Positions 24,782-36,157 of a stretch of DNA of 64,000 nucleotides are shown here, one piece after another. The notes beneath the pieces were generated by a model. The model saw only the letters and a list, made by a program, of their open reading frames with translations, did not search any database and had not been told where the DNA came from. The DNA comes from Gordionus sp. m RMFG-2023 (taxonomy: Eukaryota; Nematomorpha; Gordioida; Chordodea; Parachordodidae): positions 5,830,846 to 5,894,845 of the forward strand of contig NC_088779.1 of the NCBI RefSeq assembly GCF_954871325.1, in the 5' to 3' direction. The translations under genes and the position numbers were made by a program. The stretch's first letter is position 1; every line of letters starts with the position of its first letter.

Positions 24782-26015
24782 GTAGGTTCTAAAAAGGTTA
24801 GAGGGTTTAAATTAATTGATGAAGGAAAGGAAGAGATGCAGGTTGCGTCCCAAATTAAGGATTTGCCGTTGGACCAGGGGTTACAGGTTAAATCATCGAG
24901 TCTGAGGCCATCCTGTAATGAAAGATTAGTTGGTTCGCGGGTGTTGGGAAATTTTGCCTTATTAAATGCATTATGGTTGATTTTGTTGATTGCTTTATGA
25001 CGGATATGACCTTGGCTACGGGTGCAGATAAAGTTGTGTCAGGGGTTAGGATGTACAGGTAAGTTACATTGGTGGCAAGTGTGTGGTTGTGTTAGTGAAC
25101 ATCTAAGTCATCCTATAGTAACTCGCCATTGTTCGTTGGTTAAAAGATTATCTAAGGTTTGGCTTTAAAGTGCTTCGAGCCATTCGTGCCCTCCAGTTGG
25201 ATTGTGATGATTATTTGTCGTTAATATCAGTAGGTTAAGGCGATTTTGTGGGTTCTTTATTATGGGTTCAAGATTTGTTATATATTTAGGTTGGAAATGT
25301 AAAACCATCTGGGGTAAATTGATTCCAACATTCTTGCTGCTAAAAGATTATCATTGGGAGTTATGAATGATGAGATCGAATTGAGGGATAGGCGATCTGA
25401 GATAAATAAAGATAGGGATGGAATAATAGTTCTAATCATGTCGATACCACCTAGTTTTGCAGGTAATTGAGCAACCTTTTAATTAAAGTCCGATAATGAG
25501 AGGTTGAGGATTTTTTTATAAAGGTTTTAAGCGAGTATCATGTTGTTTTTTGAGGTTGTAAATGAAGGTTGAGTAAAAAAGATGCCAGATTTAGGTAAAA
25601 TAAACATTTTTTAAATAATAAAAAGTTGGTGGTTAATGAACTTTTTAAGGTTTTGCATTTCATAAAATGTTTTATCGATAATTTATTCCGATATATTATT
25701 ATTTAATAATGGGGAGCCCAATAGTTGAATATTTTTTTTTTCAATAATAGGTAACTTTAAAAAGATTAGAGGGTATCTCCGGGTTGAGGAAACATATTTC
25801 TGTTGATACACATCAGATAAGTAAAGCCCCTGGCCATCTCGAAACAGAACAATAAAATCGGTTAACAGTATAATGTGCCATCATCTAGGTACAATAGGTT
25901 AAAGTCAGGGTCGAGATCTAATTTGAGATTTTTCATCATGTTGTGAATAGCTAAAGAGAATAGGGCCTAAATAAAAAGTGAAACCATTATTGATGCTAAC
26001 TTGATTACTTTCGAA
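24782..26015 (-). pseudogene. LINE 3' segment (RT palm to endonuclease), minus strand
   Basis: Reading the minus strand from 26,015: GPILFS (end of RT motif B), FNLLYLDDGTL with the catalytic YLDD at 25,880-25,891, QLPAKLGGIDMI, SLSLFISDRL, then a zinc-finger remnant TQPHTCHQC, and DGLRLDD / NPWSNGKSLIWDATC. The 44-kb copy has YIDDGILGG, MGGLSLRS, TQPHICSGC, DGKRPDG and PWKRGQFLVWD at the same places, so this is a diverged member of that family. The endonuclease RPDG is changed to RLDD, but the later Asp (IWD) is kept. The last 75 or so codons and the 3' end are missing. Several stops and frame changes are present. Confidence 0.8.
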
Positions 26016-26418
26016 AAAAGGAGGCATCCACCGCCCAATCGCAATTGGTTTACTTTTCAAAAATCTGATAGCCAAAATTATTATAAAAAAAATAAAATCT
26101 GAATCTCAATCCCTTCTGGGGAATTATTAATTAGGATGCATAACTAAAGGAGGCGTAGATATAGCTTCTCAGTGCCTTCAACATCCACCGATAAACTCCG
26201 TGTTATGCAAAATCCATTTTAAGAATACCTTCAATGCAATTTCGAGTTGCACTGCTCTTGAATCTTTTTACGATAACTTCCCCCAACGTGCTTCGGACAT
26301 TGCTATAACAATAGTACTCCCCTCATTTTTAACGGTAACATTATTTTTCCCGAAGAGGGAGTACAATAGGGCATCTCAATTGAGTAGAGGATATAAAACG
26401 GATATTCTACTTTGGTGA
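26016..26418 (+). pseudogene. LINE RT N-terminal segment, inverted (plus strand)
   Basis: The plus strand reads GGIHRPIAIGLLFKNLIAK, then LGCITKGGVDIASQCL, IHFKNTFNAISS, FYDNFPQ and ITIVLPSFLTVTLFF. These equal RT motifs 1-2 through A of the family (DIRPIAIGSTF, LGVGISGGCEAAAH, IKIDFSNAYN in the 44-kb copy); the catalytic Asp of motif A is Phe-Lys-Asn here. It abuts, head to head, the 3' segment that begins at the next RT motif on the other strand. Together they give one LINE whose 5' part is inverted, the pattern made by twin priming. One stop lies near 26,155. Confidence 0.8.
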
Positions 26419-26519
26419 AAACGATAAAAAGATTTATCAAAGCTATTAGATTATCACGAAAAATATTGACAACTCGACAATCTGAACGAGGAATTAGCAT
26501 TGCATGAAGGTTTTTGTAA

Positions 26520-26980
26520 CAATAAATATTAATTTCATATTACATAAATATTGTATTAGATAAATAAATTCCTTATCTGTAATGTATATTGAATATTTTT
26601 TTTATGATTAATATAGTTTCTAAATTATAAAACACTTTTGTAGGGATTTAATCGCTGAAACTAAATTATATTTTATTTAATGCTTAAAAATAATTGAACA
26701 AATGAGCGTATTTAAATTTTTTAAGACGGTGTGGTTTTATAAATAATGGTCGGGTGGATAAAACATTTTAGACTAATGTATAATAAACACTAAGAGGTGG
26801 TAATCATTTTATAGAATGAAGTATGCTTTGTTATATATCGATATATAATATTTACATTTTTAGAAAAAAAATTTAAAAAATTAATTAATAAATTTTTTTC
26901 AAGGGAATAAGTTTAACCCGTTTTTAAACTTTCAAGAATTTTTGGTCCGAAGGAATTTTTTTCTATGATATATCTTAAAA
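26520..26980. other. AT-rich DNA inside hAT composite
   Basis: No coding signal or repeat was recognised. Confidence 0.4.
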
Positions 26981-26984
26981 TTAA

Positions 26985-27150
26985 TGCGATTAACCTTACT
27001 TTAAAAAAATAGCGCGCTATGACTATAACTACTTACAAAAAAAGTAACTTCACTACTAATTAGTTATATTTTCAAAAAAATTAACGCACTATAGCTATTA
27101 TATTTTAAATGTGTCCTAGCTATTTTAATAACTACTTCAAAAATTATGTC
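26985..27150. repeat. hAT right-end-like subterminal repeats, inner copy
   Basis: The stretch holds words such as TAGCGCGCTA, ACTACTTACAA, CGCACTATAGCTA and ends in CTATTTTAATAACTACTTCAA. The outer right end at 28,049 has CTACTTTTAATAACTACTTTAA. Both face the same way, so this is a second, more decayed right end. Confidence 0.55.
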
Positions 27151-27885
27151 TAAATTTTCCCTTAAGTAAGGGGAATAAACAAATTGTTGCCCCATTTATA
27201 TATTTTTTAATAATAAAATTTTTATCGAAATTTGAAATATAAAAAAATGATAAAATAAAATATTTTTATAAGATATTCGCTATTTCCTTAATTTTTTTGT
27301 TTTTGCTTTTAAGATAATATGATCTTTAAAGTTATCATCTAACAAAGTGTATATTTTTTCACCAAAAATATTTTCTAGAATAAATAATTTCCCATGAAGA
27401 GTACTAGATGAGATAAAGATAATAAATTTTATGAAAAATAGTTCACCTTTTTAACTATTATGATCTAATGTAGATGATCTTAAAAAATTTGTTATATAAT
27501 TATTATTATTTTTATCATCCATCGGAAATAATATATTTAAAAATTAGAGAACTCAGATGAGATGAATTCGTTTTGTTTAATATTTTTTTTTATGTTTAGT
27601 TTAAAGATAATAAGATATATAGTTCCAGAGTTAATCCAATGTCCATAATTCTGGGTTTCATCTCTGGTTTCCATTATGTTAAATTTTCTTAAAAAGATAC
27701 CTAATATACTCATAATATAAGTTAAAATCAAATTTAAATATTTACGAAACTTTATACAATATCCTTAACTAGCTACCCATGAAAGTATTAGAAATTTTAA
27801 TTTATTAAATATTTCCATTTTATTTAATTATCAATAAAATAATAAAAATAAGTTCAATTCATCAATTTAAAATAATAATATATAA
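27151..27885. other. AT-rich DNA, possible hAT N-terminal remains
   Basis: A minus-strand frame of 64 codons (27,537-27,731) and a shorter stretch MDDKNNNNYITNFL lie here. Position near the 5' side of the transposase would suit an N-terminal region, but no BED finger is visible. Confidence 0.25.
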
Positions 27886-28057
27886 AAAATTGAATGCAGC
27901 TATATGAGTAGCTATTTTTTTATAGCTACTCGAAAAAAATAGCGGCACTATTAATTATCTACCTTTTTATAAAAGTACAGTGCTACTGATCTCTACTTAA
28001 AAAATATAGCACGTTATAAGTAGCGAGCTACTTTTAATAACTACTTTAACAGCATAG
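27886..28057. repeat. hAT right end with hairpin and subterminal repeats
   Basis: A perfect 10-bp-arm hairpin GAGTAGCTAT / ATAGCTACTC lies at 27,906-27,931. Further GCTAC and GTAGC words follow up to CTACTTTAACAGCATAG at the end. The same words in inverted order flank the left end at 21,767-21,890. Confidence 0.65.
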
Positions 28058-28059
28058 AA

Positions 28060-30640
28060 TATGTAAATGTAAAAGAATGCTTAGGCAAAACCGGATAGTG
28101 TTATGTCGGGCAAGTAATTTCATATCAAATATCTTTTTAAATAATATACTTTGATATGAATTTAAACCATAACATAAATAATTTTGATTAGATGCCTCAA
28201 TAGTTCTAAAAATGTTACGCAGAAATAACCATGTAAAATCTTAAATTTTAACAAGTCAAAAGTAACTTTAATTTTTTACATTTTTACTGATAATTTTTTT
28301 TATAAAAGTTATTTTAACTAAATATCTACTCTTAATTTTATCTTTATATAATCATTATTTATGCAATTTTATCTCAAAATTAAATTTTAATTAAATTAAG
28401 AACTGGGGCAAGATTTGACGGGGTGTATATTAAATAATTTTAAGCTGGGTTATTTGTAAAAAAATCCAACTATATTTATGAGGATACCAGAAGCCACAAG
28501 TTTATATTTAGGGTCATGGAGCTTTTTTGTAAATTGACAGTTTTAAGTGACAACAAGTTCTTCGGAGTTATATATGTAGTATAGATCTGGTAAATTTAAC
28601 GTATATGAAAATTTATTATTTACTTAGAATTGAAATTTTATAAAAAAAATAATTTAAAAAATCTAAAAAGAAGGCTATAACACGCCCCGCGAAAGGCTAA
28701 ATGTTAATCCAGATATTTTTCAAAATTATTAAATTTTTTCAAATCTAGCCGTTTAACAAAAATACTGTAAAGTACTGCCCTGAAAATAAATTGAATCGTT
28801 TAGCCCTTCTTAATATTCATAGTGACACCAATCACTGATAAAATCGCTAACGAAAGAGTGCGTCCAAAGTCAAAAAAACTTCAAAATAAAAAATGATTCT
28901 CGTATTTATATATCAAGATTTCAAAAGATTTCGTAAATTTCAATAATTAATTTTTTTTTAAAATAAAATTTTGACTTTGGATTTAACCTAAATTTTTCAT
29001 TATAAATTTATAATATGCTCTTTAATTATATTTTCTTATAGTAAAAATATTTGTAATGAATAACTAGCTTCATCTATTTTTATTGCTTTTCTTTTGCCTT
29101 TTATTAAAAAAAAGATAGTTAAAAATTTTGATTTTTATATCTTAAATTTACAATCTAAGAAATTTTTTTTTATAAAAAAGATTTCTTTATTTATTTTTTA
29201 TAAAAGAAAGTAAATATTTGCATTTTTATATCTTAAATTTATATAATTTTTTAGGAAAATCGCATTAGGCGTATTTTTTTTAAATGACTCATTTAAAAAT
29301 TATTTAAAATATCAAGCCAGAGAAATAACATTCATTTTATTTTTTAAAATTTATAATTAAATTGCAATAGAAATATCGATAAATTGAAAAATTTATTTAA
29401 AAATTGAAAAATGTTTAAGTTTATTCCAATTATACTCATCATAGTTTTTACTCTTCACGAAATCAATAGTAAGTAAAATGTATATATTATTTTAGCTAAT
29501 ACTATTATGTATATTGTTTCTACTCTACTACACCTTATAATTATATAATGTATCTTGATAAAAACTTTAAAAAATAAAAATTACTTTCTATTCGCCTCAT
29601 TTTTGGTTACCATTAAAAAGATAAATTTGCCATCTTTTATAGGCATATACAAAATTTATAATATTGATCGATTGATATTCTATTAAATTTTCTTTAAAAA
29701 ATTTAGGATTTTTTATAAGTCACCGATTCAGCTCAAATATTTAAATTAAAACATTAAATAAATATTAAAATTACCTAATATTTTTTTTATATTTTTTCTT
29801 TTTTATTAAATATCATCTAAGAATAAAATATTGATCATTTTCTTATGGGATCAATTATAAACCATTAACTAATATAATATATGATAACATTTCATTATAA
29901 AAAAATTTAGCTGTTAGCTCAAGTAAATATTTAAGATTTTAAAAGTTTATAAATTATTATATATTATATTGGAACTTTTTTCGTTGAAAATTTGTTTTAA
30001 TATGTTTTAGAGATATATAAAATTTTAACATGATAGATTATTTAATACTGTAATAGTTTTAATTTTCTATAAAAATAAACTCTACTCTATATCTGTATCT
30101 AGTGTCTAGATGACCGGAATAGGATGGGAGAAAAATGCATCTTTATATCTTTGAGGAGGGAGTAAGAGGTAGGCTCTCAGGGGATAGGAATAAGAATATA
30201 TTTTTAGGGTGGGAAGTAGAGTGTAAATTTTAAGCATGGTGTTTCCAATATTTTTTATCTCATTTTTCTGTTTGTGTCTTAATAAAATTAGGGGTAGGTG
30301 AGATCTAATTGACCTTTATAAATAAGCATTAAAACTTTCTATTGTCCCCAAACAGAATATTAAGAAAAAACCAATCCTAATAGCAAAAAATTTTATGTTA
30401 AGTATATGATTTAAAGCTGTAAATATTTAAATTACTATCGTAATTTTATGGCATTATAATTTATAATCATGGTTGGCTTGATTTTAGCTGAGAATTTCCA
30501 TATATCTATCTTCATTTTTATCTTCAGATAAATTTTTTTTATTCTTCAAACAGTGCTAGTGTTTTTTGTTTAATTAATTATAAAATCAATTTTTATCAAT
30601 GTCGCATAAAGAATAATACTTTACATTGTTTATAAATTGT
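28060..30640. other. AT-rich non-coding DNA
   Basis: A loose duplication around TTTTTATATCTTAAATTTA occurs near 29,130-29,245. A short GC-richer patch (ACACGCCCCGCGAAAGG) lies near 28,680. Nothing else could be supported. Confidence 0.45.
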
Positions 30641-30646
30641 TGGGCC

Positions 30647-30835
30647 TAGTGCTGCTAAACGACTCGATTTTTAAAAACAGCTAAACCAATATTTTACCCA
30701 AATATATTATGCAAGCCTCGAGATTCCTATAATAGATGAATGTCGAAACCTTTCTGCTATCTAGAAGCAGAATTTCCAGACTTGCATAATATGGCTAAAA
30801 TATTGGGTTAGCCTTTTATAAAACTCCACACGTTA
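30647..30835. mobile_element. hAT MITE, diverged copy
   Basis: It starts TAGTGCTGCTAAACGACTCG and has the same internal plan as the copy at 19,743: GCTAAACCAATATTTTACCC, GCAAGCCTCGA, then TTGCATAATATGGCTAAAA and TATTGGGTTAGCC. The right terminus has decayed or is missing beyond about 30,830. No target duplication could be identified. Confidence 0.7.
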
Positions 30836-30849
30836 TTAAATAAGTAAAA

Positions 30850-32190
30850 TAAGTAAAGTAAGTAAAAGGTATATATAATACAAAATATCACGTATATATA
30901 TATAATGAATTCAATCCTTCAGGTTATGTAATTTACAAACGAAAAGTTAATATTATATTCAATTTAAATTCAATTTACAATTACATTTATATTACAGTTC
31001 TCCCCACTATAAATTGAATTCATCGTGATAACGTAATGGGAAACTCTTTTTTCAAGAGTTGTATTCTCATGTTCTGCCTTTTCCACTTCTTCGGTCAACG
31101 TAACGGGTATTTCCATCTCTTGTGTATGTGCATCCCTCAATTTATCTGCATGCTTGTTTTTAACGATCCCCTCTGATTCCACATCGTACAAAATTGCGCT
31201 TTTTCGTTGTAACACTTTTCCTTCATGCCACCCTGCTGTCCTTTCGTTTGCTATCCAAACTTTTTGCTGCTCTTCAAACTCCCGAGGTTCAACACTTCTA
31301 TCTTTGTAGTACTTTTGTTGCCATAGAGCGTTTTCCGTCTTTCTCTCGTTGATAATTTCCACTGATCTAATGTCGTCCTAAGCGACCTTCCAAACATCAT
31401 CTCGGCAGGGGATTTACCAGTAGTTGCATTGGGAGTATTACGGTGAGTAATTAAAACATTTACTAAATTTAACTGGTCCGGAGTCCCACATCTCCTTCCA
31501 GCATGCGTCTTTATCGTCCGTATATATCGTTCAGCCAAACCATTCGATTTGGGGCTATAAGGGGCCGATCTAAAATGTTTTATATTGTTTTTAAAAAGAA
31601 ACGTTTTAAATTCAGATCCAGTAAACTGAGTACCGTTATCTGAGACAATGTAGCGAGGTAACCCAAATCTAGCGAAATAATTATGCAGATTATTTATTAC
31701 ACTCGCCGAATTAATATGTGTTAAAATTGCAACTTCAATCCATTTGGTAAAAGCGTCTTAGCAAATTAACCAATACTTTCCAGATACGGGGCCTGTCAAA
31801 TCGATGTGTATTCGTTCCCAAGGTCGGGTAGGAATGTTCCAATTGTATAATGGCACTTCTTTAGCTCCCGGCCTTCCTTCTTGACAACTCTTACAACATT
31901 TAACAAAGTCTTTTGCAACTTCAACCCATTTGGTAAAAGCGTCTACGCAAATTAACCAATACTTTCCAGATACGGGGCCTGTCAAATCGATGTGTATTCG
32001 TTCCCAAGGTCTGGTAGGAATGTTCCAATTGTATAATGGCAATTCTTTAGCTCCCGGCCTTCCTTCTTGACAACTCTTACAACATTTAACAAAGTCTTCA
32101 ACATCAGTATCGAGATTTGTCCAAAAAACGTAATATCTACACAATGATTTCATCCCCACTATCCCAGGATGTCCTCGATGAATCACATTT
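30850..32190 (-). mobile_element. Ty3/gypsy integrase-region fossil
   Basis: The minus strand carries the integrase zinc-binding region and the integrase core of a Ty3/gypsy element of the K02A2.6-like kind, and then the tail of pol. Downstream, a purine-rich tract (AGTGGGGAGAA) near 31,000 is followed by TGTAAT, as expected for a polypurine tract and the start of a 3' LTR; the LTR end was not found, and no 5' LTR, gag, protease or RT is present. The copy is partial and broken, with a handful of breaks, and looks younger than the fossil at 23.2 kb because its domains are easier to read. Confidence 0.8.
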
Positions 32191-32199
32191 AAAACCTCC

Positions 32200-32530
32200 T
32201 TTTTTTAAATATCTGGAATATTATTTTATAATGATAGAATTATTATTCCAAATATTATTTATCGTGATAACGTAGTGTCATAAAAAAGTTTAAAATAGTT
32301 TATTATATTCTTATTTATTTTTCATTTTCAATTCTGTTTTTATTAATTAAAGGTTATGGAAGAAAAAGAAAAGGTAATGTATATTTTTATGATAACTGAT
32401 AGATAGAGAATTTTTTTTAATTTATAATAAACTTTTTATAAAGCTGTGTGTCCATAATTTAAAAATAACACATTTGATATCTTCTAAAACTTAAATAATA
32501 AATAATTGAGCTTTTTCAATGAGAAGAATG
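32200..32530. other. AT-rich non-coding DNA
   Basis: No feature seen. Confidence 0.4.
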
Positions 32531-32540
32531 GATAACCAGC

Positions 32541-32640
32541 AAATACACCATTTGATGGGCCCTCCCAGCCAAGATTCTTAAAAAAATTATCAGCCCTGCC
32601 CAGATTATTTAATATGCGAGAAGAATAAAATGGTGTATTT
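32541..32640. repeat. 100-bp fold-back with 13-bp inverted ends
   Basis: AAATACACCATTT at 32,541-32,553 is perfectly inverted at 32,628-32,640. The middle is GC-richer than the flanks. It may be a very small MITE; target duplication is not evident. Confidence 0.45.
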
Positions 32641-32644
32641 TAAA

Positions 32645-33040
32645 AATATGTGAACTTAAAAGTATGCTAAATTTGTAAAGTGATATAGTTTGTTTAAATT
32701 TGTGCCATTTACCGAAATAGATGTCGAATAAATGTTTATTAAATATGGTTTCACTAAGGCCTGTTATCGTGGAACAATTGAAAAATTATAACTAATAAAT
32801 TATTTCTTGAAAGAATATATTAATTTTTAAAATATATCGACACAATAACTAAAAATATTGAAAGTAATTTTTAGAGTTACAAAGGATTATTAATTTTAAA
32901 TGTAATATTTTAACGCTTATTAATCCTTTATTAATCTGAGGAAAAATTATCAGACTCAAACTAATGATAAAGTATAGTAGTTTGTTGGTAAATATTAGAA
33001 GTCAAATCTTGCTGTGTTAAATTGGCAGAAATGTTAAATC
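32645..33040. other. AT-rich non-coding DNA
   Basis: No feature seen. Confidence 0.4.
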
Positions 33041-33046
33041 TGTGTT

Positions 33047-33242
33047 TAATGTTGTTAAACGACTCGTTTTGAGCCGATTTTTTAAAACGGCTATCTCAAT
33101 ATTTTCACCATTGACACTATATGTCTAGACCTTTGCTCCTTCTATGAACAAAATTTTCAGGCTTGCGTAATATTTTTCTGGATAAAATATTGAGTTAGCC
33201 GTTTTTAAAAATCGGCTCAAAACTAGATGTTTAACAACACTA
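33047..33242. mobile_element. hAT MITE, 196 bp
   Basis: Ends are TAATGTTGTTAAACGACTCG on the left and, inverted, TAGTGTTGTTAAACATCTAG on the right, both followed inward by GAGCCGATTTTT. The core shares TATGTCTAGACCTTTGCTCC and TTTTCAGGCTTGCGTAATAT with the copy at 19,743. Flanking 8-mers do not match, so the target duplication has decayed or the ends are shifted. Confidence 0.85.
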
Positions 33243-33249
33243 CCATGTC

Positions 33250-33895
33250 ACATCAACACTCAGAAACTTTGATCACAAGTCACTTTCCTTCCTGAAGGAG
33301 TTAGGAAGAAAAATTTATATCACGGTGATTTTAAGGAATATTTCTATTGGAAATTTTTATTTCAAATTTCTTCTCATGGCTTCATATAGTTTATCATTCA
33401 TCATTTATTAAACTAATTTTTTAGTCTTTATTTTAGTCTTTAAAATATGTTAACTTTTTTTTAACACATATTTAATGCATATTATATTGTTTTTTCTTAA
33501 TATATTTTATAGTATATAATTTATGATTTGATATTTTTTTTAAATAAATTAACATTTTATAATTAAATAATTTAAAATGACATTGCAGTATACAATCGAA
33601 TTTATTATTCCTACAATTTAATTTTCAAGTTATTATTCTATAATTAACATTATTGGTTTATGCGAGATGTATGCTTAGCAAACATATGTGGGCAGATTCG
33701 AACACCTGAGTGGACCATTTTATTTAAAAAAATTTCAATGATTGATAGTAAACATTTTTATAAAAATATTTTATCGTTTAGTTTGTAACCTCAATTATTT
33801 TTTCTAAAATTATTGTATTTCCATTCCCCAACACTCTTCAAAATAAAATTGAGGTTATATTTGTTGATTATTTTCTTACTAAATGAAAAATATAT
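33250..33895. other. AT-rich non-coding DNA
   Basis: No feature seen before the LINE relic begins. Confidence 0.4.
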
Positions 33896-33899
33896 ATTA

Positions 33900-34445
33900 C
33901 AAATTTAGAAATGGAAATGCAGAAAGATACAAATAATTGAAGATGGTTTTAAATAAATTAGTGAACAACAAAAACGATGTCAGTAACATCATTGCCAATA
34001 ATATTAGAATTCAAGAGAATCTCGGATAGACTTATGATAATAAAACTCTGCATTGGTTAATCGATACTATGCATCATTTCTGTAAAACTTAGGAAATTGG
34101 TTGCTGCAAAGAAGAGAAGAAATATTATATTTAGTAAAGCACTTATAAATATCCCTCCCCCACAAAGATGACAACTTAAATGTGCATGTGGAAATGACAA
34201 GAGAATTCTCAAAATATACCGATTTATTGGTATTTGCACAAGTATTTGCACAAGTCTTTGAACTTGCCTTTACCAATACCTTTTTTAAGAAAAAGGATAA
34301 ACATTTATTAAAATATAAGAGCGGTACACGAAAATAGAAAACATTCTGATCTCATGTAAAGAGCTTAAATATTTAATAGATTGCAAAGTGATTCCATGTG
34401 AAGACGTTGCTTCACAACAAAAGTTGTACTAGTCAGGGATTTACA
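33900..34445 (+). pseudogene. LINE endonuclease (APE-type) relic, left of hAT insertion
   Basis: Plus-strand pieces read KWKCRKIQIIEDGFK, EFKRISDRLMIIKL, LNVHVEMTREFSKYTDLLVF, AFTNTFFKKKDKHLLKYKSG and YLIDCKVIPCEDVASQQKL. Apurinic-type LINE endonucleases have TxWKGxKAxEIGxGxK, a SDRxMxxK strand, DLNxHVG, a LLxFA helix, NTFFKKxxxHLxTYxSG, and then the linker DCKVIPGExVxxQHxLL. The order matches throughout. The Asp and Asn of DLN read as LNV. Stops and frame changes are frequent. A nine-base step is doubled in FAQVFAQVF. The hAT element at 34,446 interrupts the linker. Confidence 0.8.
34438..34445. repeat. hAT target-site duplication, left
   Basis: GATTTACA, identical to 36,407-36,414. Confidence 0.95.
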
Positions 34446-34625
34446 CAGAGTTGTTAAAAGATCGAATCAAAAGATCGACGATCCTGGATTCGATCGCAAA
34501 TTTGTCAATTTTACGAGATTTATGATTCTGACTTAAATTGAGGATCGAGATCGAGATCATTTTGTTTAAAATTTGATCCCGATCTTTTTAAAAATTAATT
34601 TTTTACTTAAAAAGCAATAAATTAA

Positions 34626-35063
34626 ATGAAAATTTTGAAAATTAAATTAAAATATTATTTTTTAAAAAAATATCTATCTTCATATTTTATCAATTTCCAT
34701 TATCAAGTTCCTATCCACCATTTATTAAATATAACGAGATTTAGAGCTATGTCCATTATAGATTTAATTGATGTAACAGCAGATGATATAAGTGAGAATG
34801 AGAATCTTTTACCATTTTTGAAATTACGTAAGTATTTTACTTTATGTAAAGTGGATGAAAGCAACTCTTATAATATGATCAGCACCAAATGCCGTCTATG
34901 TAAGAAGATTATCTCATCATCAAAAATATCATCATCCAATTTAAAAAGACATTTACAAGTATTTCTTTTAAAATTTTTTTATTTAATAATCTTAATGTCA
35001 ACATGTTTAAATTTAATTTATTACATTCCTGAGTTGAGCAGGTCATACAGAAATAGAATCTAA
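34626..35063 (+). pseudogene. hAT transposase N-terminal frame with BED-like zinc finger
   Basis: The 145-codon frame contains LRKYFTLCKVDES, then KCRLCKKIISSSK and NLKRHLQ at about residues 70-115. The Cys-x2-Cys pair followed by a Leu-Lys-Arg-His helix fits a BED finger, the DNA-binding domain at the N-terminus of many hAT transposases; the second His is not clear. After LQ the sequence becomes hydrophobic and AT-rich, which may be an intron. The true start is uncertain; the Met at codon 42 (MSIIDLIDVT) is a better candidate than the first. Confidence 0.6.
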
Positions 35064-35723
35064 TCTAGATACAGATTCTTTATAAAAAAAATTAATTTTT
35101 AAATACAGTATGTTATTTATATTATATATAAATTTTCAATATAATTTATAATAAATGGAAGTGTAATAATTAAGCCTTTATAATGTATTTTGACTTTCTT
35201 TAATATAATTAAAACATCCAGTTCAATGTTATTTGTATTGAACTTATCAATGCTTCACCAAAAGAAAAATAAATATCTATTTAAATCTAATTTATTAGTA
35301 TTATAGTTTCAGTTTGAGCTTGATTATATAATCCTCTTCTTGACAACATTTTTAGGGCCAAATTTAGTAAAATATTTTTAACAGGCCAGTTCTACTAAAC
35401 CTCTGATATCTAGTAAAATATTAATGGGCCTTTGAAGACATTAAAAATTTATTAGATTATTTGAATTTTAAGCTAATATTTTGACTAATATTCTTTGTAA
35501 ATAAATTACAATGTTAATTTCTTTGTATATTAAGTATTAAGCTTACATTTAATTTAATCAATATTTATGATATGACCCAAATATAAATAAATACCATACA
35601 GATGATGTGCCAGACTTGACTGTAAAATTTAAAAGGGTTAAGTTATGCAGATACTTGATTTGATTTATATGAAATGAACACTTATTTAATAATAAATAAA
35701 TTATCATTTCATAATATAGATTT

Positions 35724-35933
35724 CCTTCACTGTATGAAGACAGTAATATTTTGGCAGCCATGATTCACCCTAAATTTAAACTCAATTGGCTCTATATTAA
35801 TCTGCCACAAAATATGATGGTAAAAGAACGATTAATTGCTCATTTGGAAAATATCCAGGAACAACCATCTGTGGATACCTCAAATGAATGTATGGATGAT
35901 ATTGATGCCTTTTTTGGGAAAAATACTGTATAA
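35724..35933 (+). pseudogene. hAT transposase C-terminal exon
   Basis: The frame reads FPSLYEDSNILAAMIHPKFK and LNWLYINLP, then VKERLIAHLENI, and ends DDIDAFFGKNTV at a stop. AAxxHPxFKLxWL is an hAT hallmark just upstream of the dimerisation domain. An AG dinucleotide (ATAG) before FPSLYED could be a splice acceptor. It parallels ALVHPSFKLKW in the element at 21.8 kb. Confidence 0.75.
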
Positions 35934-36044
35934 AATGGTTGTTCCGTTAAAAATTTTTTTTATTCAAATGATGATTCCATGAATATTTTTAATACTTATA
36001 TTAATTTAAAAAAAATATTTATTGAATATAATACACCTTTGCCA

Positions 36045-36157
36045 GGAGCGCTTGTTTAGTAAAGCTAAATATGTTTTAAATGAAAGACGCGGATGTTTAA
36101 ATGATGATAATTTAGAAAATTTTTTATTATTAAAAGCTAATTTTAATTATAAATAAA
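36045..36157 (+). pseudogene. hAT dimerisation tail
   Basis: The frame QERLFSKAKYVLNERRGCL and LENFLLLKANFNYK ends at a TAA near 36,155. ERLFSKA and LLLKAN are the signature of the hAT dimerisation domain. Just before it NTPLP is read in another frame; a small deletion joins the two, removing the usual Ser-rich step and shifting the frame. Confidence 0.8.

Larger units (their letters stand above)
21767..28057 (-). mobile_element. hAT composite with nested insertions
   Basis: The left end reads CAATGTTGTTAAACGC and the right end, read inward, CTATGCTGTTAAAGTAG. Next to both ends are many copies of short GTAGC/GCTAC words, typical of hAT subterminal transposase-binding repeats. Transposase sequence on the minus strand lies near the left end. 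The interior holds a gypsy fossil (about 23.2-23.8 kb) and a twin-primed LINE (24.8-26.4 kb). A second right-end-like stretch at 26,985-27,150 suggests either two nested hAT copies or a tandem one. I found no matching 8-bp target duplication at the outer ends, so the true limits are uncertain. Confidence 0.55.

Noticed and set aside
26303-26500. 65-codon minus-strand frame
   Set aside because: It lies antisense to the inverted LINE segment and has no similarity of its own.
33660-33740. Possible tRNA-like string containing GATTCGAACAC
   Set aside because: No acceptor stem or anticodon arm could be paired around it.
34057-34276. Two minus-strand frames of 64 and 69 codons
   Set aside because: Antisense of the LINE endonuclease, which reads DLLVF and NTFFKKKDKHL on plus.
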